A DNA stretch of 64,000 bases, taken from contig JAVMKO010000002.1 of NCBI GenBank assembly GCA_032164245.1, positions 179,868,920 through 179,932,919 on the forward strand, given 5' to 3'. The notes under the pieces are model-generated. The model saw nothing but the letters and a program-made list of their open reading frames with translations, did no database searches and was not told where the DNA came from. The translations under genes were made by a program, and so were the position numbers. Shown piece after piece: positions 43,928 to 54,964 of the stretch; positions within the stretch are counted from its first letter, which is position 1; every line of letters starts with the position of its first letter. Source of the stretch: Sternotherus odoratus (lineage: Eukaryota; Chordata; Testudines; Kinosternidae).

Positions 43928-44820
43928 AGCCCACAACCACTGCATCCTCTTTATAGTAACTCTATTGCATTCAATTGCTCAGGACTTGACAGGTATTTGG
44001 GATGCTCACAGATATCCCCAGTTTAATCTCTATTTATTTTAGCATACTTTATCTTGTCTCCTCAAGCTCCTTCAAGTGAGCTAAAACACAGCACTTCAGC
44101 ATCTGCTCCTGCTACATGCAGCCGAACCCTGAGAAGTTAATGCCCTCTCCCATGGCCATAGATTGTTCTACGGTTGGGAGATGTAGCAGTAGGAAAACCA
44201 TATGTAGCTATATGAATGCATTTCCTTGCATGACATTTCCATACATATAGAAATGAGGTAAATTTCTGGGAGATTACAAAATGACATCTTATTTAATATA
44301 TTAATTTAAATAAGGAATGACCAGTGTAAATATATGTATGGGGGAAACTCCAAAGTGATTTGTGCATCAGATCAAAGCAATCTTGGTTTAAAAGGTTATT
44401 GTGGCAAATGTGGATTAAGAACATAGATTAGACCTAGCTATTTAACCTATATCTCCTTAAAAAGAGGTTTATAAAAAAGACAGACACAGTGAACTATCAC
44501 CATGGCAGGGGTACTGTTATAATCTTTTCAGCACATGGAAGTCAGAGTACTTCACAACTAGCACTTATTTTAGATCTAGCTCTAAGTATACTTATTGAGC
44601 ATATTTTAACGTTAGAAAATTTAGCTCAGATAAACCACCTATTTTAAGGGCATGGGAATGGAGCGCTTTTCACCAGGCCATAGGGTCACTGATTTGAATC
44701 TAGGGAAATCCAATAAAGAACAGACATTGTTAGCACCTGATGACTGTCCAATGCTGTGAAATAAGTAGAAATTTAATTCTACAAGGTGCTTAGCAGCCTC
44801 AATCCCCATTCAAATCAATG
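43928..44820. other. AT-rich sequence without a recognisable gene
   Basis: No coding pattern, tandem repeat or transposon end is recognised. Confidence 0.4.
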
Positions 44821-45066
44821 GTGACAGGTTTCAGAGTAGTAGCTGTGTTAGGCTCCATCCGCAAAAAGAACAAGGAGTACTTGTGGCACCTTAGAGACTA
44901 ACACATTTATTTGGGCATAAGCTTTCATAAACTTTCATGACCCACTTCATCAGATGTATGTTCCATTCTGTGCATGTGATGAAGTGGGTTCTAGCCCATG
45001 AAAGCTTATGCTCAAATAAATTTGTTAATCTCTACGATGCCACAAGTATTCCTCGTTCTTTATTCA
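44821..45066. mobile_element. Foldback element, copy 1
   Basis: Two inverted arms: GTACTTGTGGCACCTTAGAG through CACATTTATTTGGGCATAAG on the left (about 44,877-44,965), and the imperfect complement ending GATGCCACAAGTATTCC on the right (about 44,978-45,055). The loop carries ACTTCATCAGATG. A one-sided extension at the left (GGTTTCAGAGTAGTAGCTGT) is the complement of the tail found to the right of copy 2. The two copies are therefore the same family in opposite orientation. Confidence 0.7.
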
Positions 45067-45538
45067 AAATCAATGAAAGCTGAGGATACTCAGCACTTTG
45101 TGAACTCAGCCTAGCCCCTAGTAGAGAGGGGTCCACCTCACAAGCCACTGCTGGGATACTCCTTTGCCTCTCATAAGAGCACTAAACAGAAATGGAGTCT
45201 GAACTACTCTCTCACAGTCAGTGTGTTTTCACTCCAACAGTTGTCAATCTTGTATGGCCATTGCCTGTGCTGTACCTTTTCTGCAGCTAAGGAATTTCTT
45301 AACTAATGCTATTAGTTTGGGTCAAACTTTGAACTCTGCCATCATTCCAAGTTAAAGGGGTGGACACAAGCTCTGTAGAGCCCCTGTTCCAGCCGCTTGG
45401 TTCCAGTTTTGAGTGACAAGCTTTTAGACCTTGACTTTTATAACTGCTGCATATGAAAAAGGAAAGGGGAAATTTCTCCCCAAAACTAGTCCAGCTGAAT
45501 AAGGTTATGAATTACTTCCCAGATAGGGTCAGCATAAA
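45067..45538. other. No recognisable feature
   Basis: Sequence between the foldback element and the first Helitron. No coding pattern is seen. Confidence 0.4.
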
Positions 45539-46779
45539 TCTATATATATATAAAAGTCAAATGGTGTATGCGTGTATGTACGTTCACTTACTCCTTCCAC
45601 GCCGTTTGAGCTAGAGACTTGAAATTTGGTACAGTTAGAGGTCTTAGGGTCCTAATCAGGGTAAGAGTTGAAAATTTTTCAAATCTCACCTCTGACGCCC
45701 CCCAGGGGTGAAATTATTTAAAGGCCAATCACATCAGCTGGGCAGCTGCTGTTCTCTGTGACATAGTTATGATGTCATAATACCCCCTACAACGGACCCC
45801 GCACTCGCTCAGCTCTCTGCCCCCTCCCCCCTCCAACGGACCCTGCACTCGCTCAGCTCTCTGCCCCCTCCCCCCTCCAATGGACCCCAGAATCCCTCAG
45901 CTCTCTGCCCCTCTCCACCTCCGACGGACCCGAGCTGGGCTTGGTCAGAGGGTAAGTGAGGTATGGGTGTCGGGTTTGGTCGGGGGATGAGGTGGGGGTG
46001 TCGGGTTTGGTCGGGGGGGGTAAGTGAGCTGGGGGTGTTGGGTTTGGTCTGGGGGGGGTGGGAAGGTGTCGGGGTGGGTGAGGGGTGAGGTGTAGGGGTT
46101 GGGGTTGGTCAGGGGGTGTTGGGTTTGGTGGGGGGGTAAGGTGGGGGTGTTGAGTTTGGTTGGGGCGGTGAGGAGGGGGGTCAGGTTTGGTCGAGGGGTA
46201 AGTGAGGTGTGGGTGTCGGGTTTGTTTGTGGTGGTAGGTAGGGGTGTCGGGTTTGATTGGGGGGGAAAGTGAGGTGGGTGTGTCAAGTTTGGTCTACGGA
46301 GGGTGAGGTGTGGGTGTTGGTCAGGGGTGTTGGAGTAGGTAGGGGGGTGATGTGGGGTGTTGGTTTTGGTTGGGGGGGTGAAAATGTGAGTCGGGGTTGG
46401 TCGAGGGGTAAGTGAGGTGTGGGTGTCGGGTTTGTTTGTGGTGGTAGGTAGGGGTGTCGGGTTTGATTGGGGGGGAAAGTGAGGTGGGTGTGTCAAGTTT
46501 GGTCTATGGGGGGTGAGGTGTGGGTGTTGGTCAGGGGGTGCTGGGGTTGGTAGGGGGTGATGTGGGGTGTTGGTTTTCGTTGGGGGGGTGAAAATGTGAG
46601 TCGGGGTTGGTCGAGGGGTAAGTGAGGTGGGGGTGTCAGGTTTGGTTGGGGGGGAGTGAGGTGGGGGTGTCCGGTTTGCTCTCTGCCCCCTCCCCCCTCC
46701 AACGGACCCTGCACTCGCTCAGCTCTCTGCCCCCTCCCCACCTCCGACGGACCCGAGCAACGCCAGGTATTTTCGCTAG
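45539..46779 (+). mobile_element. Non-autonomous Helitron, first unit of a dimer
   Basis: Starts TCTATATATATATAAAAG after a host A (45,538) and ends GGTATTTTCGCTAG. TC and CTAG are the Helitron ends. The last 40 bp include ACCCGAGCAACGCC, a decayed 3' hairpin. The conserved left arm (about 230 bp) contains TTTGAGCTAGAGACTTGAAA and GTCCTAATCAGGGTAAGAG. A G-rich minisatellite fills 45,945-46,680. There is no Rep/helicase gene, so it relied on an autonomous relative. The 183-residue minus frame in the array is compositional. Confidence 0.85.
45945..46680 (+). repeat. G-rich minisatellite inside the Helitron
   Basis: Degenerate units of about 35-45 bp built on GTGTCGGGTTTGGTCGGGGG and GTGAGGTGGGGGTG. 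A higher-order block starting GTTGGTCGAGGGGTAAGTGA recurs at about 46,185, 46,398 and 46,605. The block is absent from the second unit (46,780-47,164) and shorter in the third Helitron (50,385-50,875). Confidence 0.8.
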
Positions 46780-47164
46780 TCTATATATATATAAGTCAAA
46801 TGGTGTATGCATGTATGTATGCGTGTATGTACGTTCACTTACTCCTTCCACACTGTCTGAGCTAGAGACTTGAAATTTGGTACAATTAGAGGTCTTAGGG
46901 TCCTAATCAGGGTAAGAGTCGAAAATTTTTCAAATCTCACCTCTGACGCCCCCCAGGGGTGAAATTATGTAAAGGCTAATCACATTAGCTGGGCAGCTGC
47001 TGTTCTCTGTGACATAGTTATGATATCATAATACCTCCCTCCAACGGACCCCGCACTTGCTCAGCTCTCTCCTTCCTCCTCCTCCAATGGACCCCGCACT
47101 CGCTCAGCTCTCTGCCCCCTCCCCACCTCCAATGGACCCGAGCAACTCCAGGTATTTTTGCTAG
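46780..47164 (+). mobile_element. Non-autonomous Helitron, second unit of the dimer
   Basis: A 385-bp unit beginning TCTATATATATATAAGTC directly after the CTAG of the first unit and ending TTTTTGCTAG before a host T (47,165). It has the same left and right arms as the first unit but no G-rich minisatellite. The host A and T lie only at the outer edges of the pair (45,538 and 47,165). Confidence 0.85.
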
Positions 47165-48009
47165 TATTATATACAAGATACTCAGATGCATGTCTATGTA
47201 CAATATTAATAACAATAAGATATGCTATGATTCATCTGAATATTGTGCAGATGTCAATCATCTTGCTGATAGTGTGAAAACAGTTACTTAGCTAATTACT
47301 TTTCTTTAGGCACTTGTACAAGCTTTAGCTCCTGTGGAGCCTTACGATGAGAGCAGGCGCAGGATAAGGTAAGGAAAAGGAGAATCAGAACCAAGGGAGG
47401 AGGAGTGGCAACATGGAGAGAGAGGAGAAAGGGAAGGGAAATATTAATATGAAGAAATTTAGATTAGAAGAAAAATTAGGCAAATAATATAGGAGAGGGA
47501 TGTGTGCAGTAAGCAGTATGAGAAAGTGCCATCCAGGAGATAGCAGCAAGGCTTTTTGATGTCCTAATAAGTTCTCCCACTCAGATATTTCTGTAAAATG
47601 GAGAGAAGATTCAATGCAGAGGGCTACACTAAAGTTTCTTCCTTCTAGGAAGACGGCACTTCCTTTTCTTTACTCCTCTCTGTATGACACTTTCTGGGAG
47701 AGTTAAGGGCAAAGTAGCAAGATAAAGAATTCTAGAAAATGTTAATACCTTTTTCTTGCCAAGAAACTTTATCAACTTGATGCAGAGCTGAATTATGCCT
47801 GGTCACATCCACAAGAGTAAGTGAGCATGTAGCCCTAGTTGAGAAGGGTATACTCATTGGTCCATTTTCTTGCCTCTCAGCTAGGTCTCTGGGTAGAGGT
47901 TTGAGAAGACCTATCTTCCTGCTGTCACACACATTTCATAAGACATACCACCAGTGGTGTGAATAACCAGGAGCACAGACTCAAAATTTGCTTTTCACCA
48001 ACATACAGT
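47165..48009. other. AT-rich sequence without a recognisable gene
   Basis: No coding pattern or repeat ends are recognised. Confidence 0.4.
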
Positions 48010-48316
48010 AAGGGCACCTAGGTCTACACTATGACGGGGATCTACGCTGTGAGACCAATCTATCAGCAGTTGATTTTTTGTGTCTAGTTTAGACATGATA
48101 AATCAATCCCTCAGCGCTCTCCTGTCGACTCCTGTACTCCACTGCCACCAGAGGCATAGGTGGAGTCAACGGGGGAGTGGCAGCAGTCGACTCACTGCCC
48201 TGAATACACCGCAGTAAGTCGATTTAAGTATGTTGACTTCAGCTACACTATTCTCATAGCTGAAGTTGCGTATCTTAGATCGATTCCCCTCCCTCAGTGA
48301 AGACTAGGGCTAAGAC
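48010..48316. mobile_element. MITE, longer member of the TCTACACTA family
   Basis: The left end CCTAGGTCTACACTATG and, inverted from the right, CCCTAGTCTTCACTGAGG form terminal repeats. The interior has GTCGAC and TCGATT words and two short self-complementary stretches (TTGACTTCAGCTAC with TAGCTGAAGTT). The family is abundant in turtles by my recollection. The target duplication is not clear. Confidence 0.62.
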
Positions 48317-49283
48317 TTGACTACTCAAATGTTCACAAGAAATAAACACAAAAGCAGTGAAAATACAATTAAATTCATTTTTATATTCAAGTAAATACTT
48401 ACAGAAAATATTTTGTGGTGTTTGCCCATTTCTCAGGGAAGTTGTTCGCATTAATGCTTGGAAAGTGATTTATAAGTATTAATAATATTACACTAATATT
48501 TAACATGGGAGCCCAATTACTCACTGCACGTAGTTCTCATGAAAGGAAGGTGAGTGCACTCTTGTGACTTTAGAATGGCCAAGTGTGTGTGCGCACACAC
48601 ACAGACTGAGCCACTGAATCTCTAAGCTAATTGTGAAAGTAAAAGTGTAGCAGAGAAGCAAAACAATACTCTCATCTGTAAGAGTCCCCACGCAACTGTA
48701 CATGGTTTTATTGCTGAACAACATTTTTTAAAGCCGCACTAATTAACAGTACTCACTGCATTCCCTCATAAGAGGATTTCTTCAACAGAAGCCTATTGGA
48801 TAGTGTTTCCCCTAAAGGAAAATCTTACAAGCAGAATGATTATCAGTGGGGCAAGATCATCATTATCAAGCACCATTGGAACATTGATAGCTAAAGGTCT
48901 TCACACAGTGTTCACTGGTAAAACAGCTTAGTTATGACAGCAAGTAATCACAGGAGCATAAGAATTAGTATACTAGAAAACTGATAGGATACCATATTTG
49001 ATTGACTATCTCTAACACTAGCCAATATCAGCAGCTTCAAAGGAGGTATAGAACACTAAAACACCCAAATTATATCTTCTTCCTGTCCCCAGTTGTTTAA
49101 CATTTATGTCCTGAAACACAAGTATATAAGCCTTTGTATTTTTCTCGGTATAACTGAAGATGCTGCTATTTTTCATATAAATGCCTAATCCTTTTCCCAA
49201 TTTTATTCTGCTATGTGTCACCAGACTATCCTATCTTGCAGCAGTGGGGTCTGTAGACTAATTATACATTGATCCACTAGTAA
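48317..49283. other. AT-rich sequence without a recognisable gene
   Basis: A short CACACA run lies near 48,592-48,602. No gene is recognised. Confidence 0.4.
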
Positions 49284-50967
49284 TCTATATATATAAAAGT
49301 CAAATGGTGTATGCATGTATGCGTGCGTGTATGTATTTGCGCTTTCTCCTTCCACACCGTTTGAGCTAGAGACTTGAAATTTGGTACAGTTAGAGGTCTT
49401 GGGGTCCTAATCAGGGTAAGAGTCGAAAATTTTTCAAATTTCACCTGATGCCCCCCAGGGGTGAAATTATTTAAAGGTAGGCTGACCATATTTCCGTGTG
49501 ACAAAAACGGGACATTGGGATGGCAAAAATGGGACGGGGTTATAACTCCCTTCAGACCTCAAATATAACCCTACAATGCCCCCCCCATATCCATAAAGTC
49601 ACCAATACCCAACCCTCACATAACCACCTCCAGGGCCCCCAACACCATCCCACTACCAACCCCCCAGCCCCTTACACCCCCACAGCCTTCCCTACACAAC
49701 CTCTCCCCATAGCCCCCCACTAGCAACCAATACACCCTCACAGGCCCCCCCAACAGCCTCAAAACACAGCCCCACCCTCCACCTCCCCCATGACCCCCCA
49801 GCTCATCCCACCCCTGCAGGCCCCACCACTGCGCCCGCCTCCCCAGCCACCACCTACGCTGGGCTCCGCGTTTCCTCCACGTGGGGGGGGGCAGGGGGAG
49901 CGAGGCACCAGGCAGCCCCTGCCCGGCCAGCAGCTCCACTCTGCCATTGTGCCGGGCTCTGCTGTAACCGGCTCGCGCGACACGTGGGGGCGGCCCAGCC
50001 AATCGCACCACGTGGGCTCTGCAGCGGCTGCGGTGGAGGGGAGGGGGGAGCATGCCGGGCAGGGGAAGGGACTGAAGGGCTGTGGGAGGAGGCGGGACCC
50101 GGCTGTGGGTCCCTGAAATAAGCCGCGTCCCTTTTTTTTTTTTTACAAAAAATGGGACAAATTTGATATTTTTATTAAAAAGACGGGACGGTCAGAAAAT
50201 ATGTAAAAAACGGGACTGTCCCGTTCAAAACGGGACGTATGGTCAGCCTATTTAAAGGCCAATCACATCAGCTGGGCAGCTGCTGTTCTCTGTGACATAG
50301 TTATGATGTCATAATACCCCCTCCAACAGACACCGCACTCGCTCAGCTCTCTGCCCCCTCCCCACCTCCGACGGACCCGAGTTGGGTTTGGTCAGAGGAT
50401 AAGTGAGGTAGGGGTGTCGGGTTTGGTCGGGGGGTGAGGTGGGCCAGTGGTGTTGGGTTTGGTCTGGGGGGGTGGGAAGGTGTCGGAGTGGGTGAGGGGT
50501 TGGGGTTGGGGTTGGTCAGGGGGTGTTGGGGTTGGTGGGGGGGTACGGTGGGGGTGTTGGGTTTGGTTGGGGGTTGAGGAGGGGGGTCGGGGTTGGTCGA
50601 GGGGTAAGTGAGGTGTGGGTGTTGGGTTTGTTTGTGGTGGTAGGTAGGGGTGTCGGGTTTGGTTGGGGGGGAAGTGAGGTGGGTGTGTCAGGTTTGGTCT
50701 ACGGGGGGTGAGGTGTGGGTGTTGATCTGGGGGTGTTGGGGTTGGTAGGGGGGAGATGTGGGGGTGTTGGTTTTGGGTGGGGGGGTGAAAATGTGAGTCT
50801 GGGTTGGTCGAGGGGTAAGTGAGGTGGGGGTGTCGGGTTTGGTCGGGGGGGTGAGGTGGGGGTGTCAGGTTTGCTCTCTGCCCCCTCCAACGGACCCTGC
50901 ACTTGCTCAGCTCTCTGCCCCCTCCCCACCTCTGACGGACCCGAGCAACACCGGGTATTTTCGCTAG
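49284..50967 (+). mobile_element. Non-autonomous Helitron, third copy, interrupted by a hAT element
   Basis: Starts TCTATATATATAAAAG after host A (49,283) and ends TTTTCGCTAG before host T (50,968). The 3' hairpin is intact here: ACCCG...CGGGT around AGCAACAC, 11 bp before CTAG. Without the nested hAT and one target duplication it would be about 903 bp. The left arm is 90% or more like the other two copies by eye, and a G-rich minisatellite occupies 50,385-50,875. Confidence 0.87.
49478..50250. mobile_element. Non-autonomous hAT element nested in the Helitron
   Basis: 773 bp with 13-bp terminal repeats TAGGCTGACCATA at both ends and a perfect 8-bp TTTAAAGG duplication (49,470-49,477 and 50,251-50,258). 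Subterminal sequence has CGGGACATTGGG on the left and CGGGACTGTCCCGTT on the right. The middle (about 49,780-50,110) is GC-rich with CACGTGG words, flanked on the left by a C-rich, A-rich array. It has no transposase. The GC-rich core may be captured sequence. Confidence 0.9.
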
Positions 50968-51240
50968 TCCACAATAAATTAAGACTAAACATTCACATTA
51001 TATATTAAATATGAGAATGATGTATATTAAGTTCTATCTTCTCATCAGAAAAGAAGGTAATTAACTGGAAGACAATTGAATGTTGTGAAATTTGAAGTCC
51101 GTGAGATCTTTAGTCATTACATGAACTTTGAATGACATCCTCCAACCTGAGACCTGTAAGAATATCTGTGGTAAAATAAAAGGAACAATGTGGAAAGAAA
51201 ACTAAATTAACTGTTTTTTGCATGAGGCAAAACAGGGTTC
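50968..51240. other. No recognisable feature
   Basis: AT-rich sequence between the Helitron and the CR1 fragment. Confidence 0.4.
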
Positions 51241-51885
51241 AAAGAACTAGATAAGTTCATGGAGGATAGATCCATCAATGCCCCTGAGGCAAGGGGAGCA
51301 CTGGCGGGAGTCAGAGTTGTTCGCCGTTGGCAGCTCCAGTTCCCCCTCAGCATCCGCCTCCGTCAGGTATGGGTCACTGCTGGGCTCCAGCAGTCCTTCG
51401 GGGTACTCCGTGGTGGGCAGATCTGGAAACCCCAGTCCTTCCTCAAGGCTGGGATCCCCTTGGTCCAGAGCCTCCCCAGGGTCAGCAGCAGGGTGTGGAG
51501 GAAGCAGCCAGCATCTGCATCTGTCTCCCTCCCTGATGCTGCCCTGACTCAGCTAAGGGTCCCGCCCTTTGTACTTCCTGTTCTGCCCCTCCCCTACCTG
51601 GAGGGTGGAGCCAGCTTGGTCTGGCCCCGCCCACTTCAGCTGAGAGACTGGTTCATTCCCCCCTGGCTTGGAGGGAGGCCACCCAGCTCCTTACAGGCAG
51701 TTAACACTGGAATAAGCTTCTAAAGGAGATTGTGACATTCCTATCATTGGAGATTTTTAAGAACAAGTTGGACAAACACCTGTCAGGGATAGCATAGGTT
51801 TACTTGGTCCTGCCATGGCACAAGGGGCTGGATTTAATGACTCCTCAAGGTCCCTTTCAGCCCTACATTTCTATTGGTCAGTGGG
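51241..51885 (+). repeat. LINE 3' region fragments split by a GC-rich insert
   Basis: ACTAGATAAGTTCATGGAGG (51,247-51,266) and TTGGAGATTTTTAAGAACAA through TCAAGGTCCCTTTCAGCCC (51,748-51,863) are CR1-type 3' region words. Between about 51,278 and 51,695 lies GC-rich sequence (CCAGCAGTCCTTCGGGGTAC, CTGAGAGACTGGTTC) that I cannot type and that has no clear duplication. The 154-residue frame through it (51,259-51,723) has no domain. Confidence 0.5.
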
Positions 51886-52209
51886 TGAGAGGTCTGACCT
51901 GGTACCAAGCATTCTGTCTCTCAGGTGTTTGCGTGGCTGGTTCTTGCCCACCTGCTCAGAATATAACTGATAACTTTACATTGTGGTGGAATTTTCCTTC
52001 AGGTCAGATTGACAGTGACCGTGAGCATTTTCCACTTTCTTCTGTGGCGTGTGGGTATGGATCACTTGCCAGGATTATCTGGGTTTGTCTCACAATAATT
52101 TCCCTGTCATCACAGGGGCTTTGAGCACTGGTGCATCTCAGTCCCTCCTATTCTTGGCCTGTGAGACAATCCTCCAGTCTCCTTTGGACTGTAGTACTTC
52201 AGTCTAATT
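51886..52209. other. Possible decayed LINE sequence
   Basis: Words such as GGTGCATCTCAGTCCCTCCT suggest decayed LINE 3' sequence, but no clear element can be bounded. Confidence 0.35.
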
Positions 52210-52322
52210 TTGGTTATTTGGTTTAGTATGTGGGTGGCCGGGTGGCATTGGTGGCCTGTGACATGCAGAAGGTCACACTAGATGATCGGGTGGTCGCTTC
52301 TGCCTTAACCTCTGATTGTGGC
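52210..52322 (+). repeat. CR1 3' tail
   Basis: GGCCTGTGACATGCAGAAGG, TCACACTAGATGAT and TTCTGCCTTAACCTCTGATT follow the CR1 3' order. Confidence 0.62.
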
Positions 52323-52535
52323 TCACTGAAAGATATTAAATAGATACTTCCTTGCTAAAGATTTCCTAGAAGTTAGCTTCTAAAATATTTAGAGAGTTAC
52401 CAATACAAAACCAACAAAAGCCTTTTTTGCCTAGACCTTGTCTGCTACACATAGGTGGAAGGGTAATTTGTTAGAGTGGAAGTTACACAGAAAGTAAGGC
52501 CATCTTTCTGTTAAAATTAATTATGCTTTGATAAG

Positions 52536-52673
52536 AAAGTCCTGTGGCACCTTAAAGACTAACTATAAAGTTTTGAAGCATAAGCTTTCGTGGGCTAATA
52601 CCCACTTCGTCGGATGCACGAAAGCTTATGCTTCAAAACTTTATAGTTAGTCTTTAAGGTGCCACAGGACTTT
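52536..52673. repeat. Foldback element, copy 2: perfect 57-bp inverted arms
   Basis: The left arm 52,536-52,592 (AAAGTCCTGTGGCACCTTAA onward) and the right arm 52,617-52,673 are perfect reverse complements over 57 bp. A 24-bp loop holding CCACTTCGTCGGATG separates them. The tail at 52,674-52,720 (CCAGACTAACACGGCTACC) matches the one-sided extension of copy 1 in opposite orientation. RNA from this stretch would form a long hairpin. Confidence 0.9.
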
Positions 52674-52720
52674 GTTACCTCTGCTATTCCAGACTAACAC
52701 GGCTACCTCTCTGATTCTTT

Positions 52721-54408
52721 ACGCTTTGATGTTTCTAGTCTTAAATGATTAGGAGCATGTGCAAAATCTCTTGTATAATGCACCACCTAGTACAATGCAG
52801 GTATTGCTCAGAGTGACATTTTTCCCCATCTCCTGAAATATATTTGTAATGGAAAGCAGAAATAGGCTGTCTTCATTCAAAAAGTCACATTTACTTAAAA
52901 TCAGCTTCTTGCACCTGAAAAGCCTTTTGAAATAAACCGTTCTCATTGTTCACGTTATCCTGGGGCAACAAACTGAAAAGTAGATAGGATACAGAGATGC
53001 ATGGAATGTTAGGCAAAACTGCAGATCATTTGTAAAAAAACTTTAAAAAGCACTAAAATAGTTAGAAAATGTGAACCAACCACCACTTTGAGCCCAAACA
53101 TTCAAGAAATGGAGAGGAAGGAATCAACAAATGGAGTCATAAGAGTCATGGATCCAAATCCTCAGCTGATGTAAGTCTGTAGCACCACCAGTTTCATAGG
53201 AAGTATGCCATTCACACCAGCTGGGAATCTGGTTGTGCACATCTTGCTTAATTTAAGGCATGATTTTCCTCTGCTCTGCACCTTGTCTGGCCATTTAGTC
53301 AAAAGTGTTCCAGTCAGTCCTAGGTACTGTTTGGATATCACACTTTTTATCCGCTCTGCACAGGTGTCCACAACTACAGGAGAATCGGCTCCTACATGTT
53401 TTAGAAATGTCTTTCAGAATAATCCCAGACTATTTTACATCATGTGCAGTTTTTACTATATTTCTGACTAATCTGTGCCCAAAGAGAGATCTGGTCTTAG
53501 CCCAGTTATGGTCGTGTGCTCCACTGGTATGTGGGAAGTCTGGTTATGGTGTCTCTCTAGCATCGGGTCAGGCCGAGAATGCCTCTGAACAACTAACTGA
53601 AAGATGAGTAAATGCAGTACTATTTGTTCTGCATAGGAAGTTAGGCCAACTGGCATCTCAGGGGTTTTGATGGGATTGGTAACATTTAAACTTCGGATAA
53701 AGTTTTGAAAAGCACCACCATATCTTTGTAAACTAAGTCTCATTAACTTGTAGTTCCTAAGAGACAAATATTTAAAGGTATTGCAAGTTAAGGTGCCTAA
53801 AAATATAGATAGGCACCTAACACCTTTTAAAAGTTGGTCCTAAGGACCTGAATCAATTTTGAAATTGGGACATAAGTGCTTTTGAAAAGTTTTACTCTGA
53901 CTTTTGGGCTCTGAACAACATCAAACAGCTTGATGTTAACAAGCTGGAGGCATGGGGGCTTGACTACATTAGCACTCCCAATGCTTCCTATACCCCAGGT
54001 GCTGCCGCACAGGTAGCAACAGAGGGAGATTTATTTATTTTTTTCCATAAAAAGAACATAATCTAGACCACCTCATAGTATCCTATAGCAGCTTGTTCAG
54101 GAGTGGCTGTCTGTGCTGAGGGAAACAAGTTTGTAATGCGAGGGAAAGTAAAGTTGTTAGTTCCAAAGAGAGATGGATGAAAACCAAGAGTGCTATTTTG
54201 TGAAAAATGAAACCTTTCAACAAAACAAAATTATGGGGAGGGGAGACGACAAAAACTACAAGACTTCCCCTTCCCTACAAAATAGCCAATTGCCTACATA
54301 TTAGGCTACTCAATTGGGATGCAAGAGACCCAGGTTCAAGTCTTATCTACACAATTTGAAGCACAAATTTGAACTTGGGTCCTCCACAGCCCAGCTGAGT
54401 GCTCTAAC
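52721..54408. other. AT-rich sequence without a recognisable gene
   Basis: Positions 54,300-54,408 carry CCCAGGTTCAAGTC and CAGCCCAGCTGAGTGCTCTA, an old repeat pattern with a tRNA-like flavour that I cannot type. The 100- and 99-residue frames near 53,305-53,767 overlap on opposite strands and show no domain. Confidence 0.4.
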
Positions 54409-54964
54409 CAAGCGGTTCCCAAACTTTTTTCCCTGAGGCCCATTTCCGTAGCTGCTATTAGGCACTGAGGCCCACTATTAACACTTCTTGAGGAAAAATA
54501 ATAATTTTAATTACATACATATAAAACTAACAATGCACATTTATTTTATTTTAATGTAAACAATTGTAATAGAAATCTCTAGTAATATACATTCAAAGAA
54601 ATGCTTCACGATCTTTGAAACCAAAGTTTACTAAAACTACACTTTTAAAAAAAATGTTGAGAGCAAAATGTGGTGTTCAAACAGGGAACATACAATTTTG
54701 TATAAAACTGAACAATAAGCAACACTACAATGAACTGGGCCATGCCATCCTATACAATCACCGTGACCACTGGTACCCATTGGCTCGCAGACACCGAGGA
54801 CTACACATACCTGAGCCTGGAGGGTGCAGCAGTGCCCACCCCCGGCATGGGGAAACTGATCTGGACACACACAGCTCCTCTCATTCCCACTTGCTCCCCT
54901 GAAACTCCATCCATGATGGCAGACCACCCAGGACTGCGTTGCGTCCCACCTTTGGAACTCCCTG
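54409..54964. mobile_element. Probable non-autonomous hAT element
   Basis: The left end CAAGCGGTTCCCAAACTT and, inverted from the right, CAGGGAGTTCCAAAGGT align at GTTCC and resemble the common hAT CAGNGGTTC terminus. The flanks CTCTAACC and CCCTAATC agree at 6 of 8. The interior is AT-rich. Bounds may be off by a base. Confidence 0.5.

Noticed and set aside
45945..46496. 183-residue Thr/Pro-rich minus-strand protein
   Set aside because: Translation of the Helitron minisatellite. The repeat pattern in the protein just mirrors the DNA array.
45945..46680. CRISPR-like array
   Set aside because: Direct repeats are degenerate and contiguous without unique spacers, in vertebrate DNA.
51259..51723. 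154-residue candidate host gene
   Set aside because: No domain, no splice pattern and two other frames open over it. It is flanked by LINE fragments.
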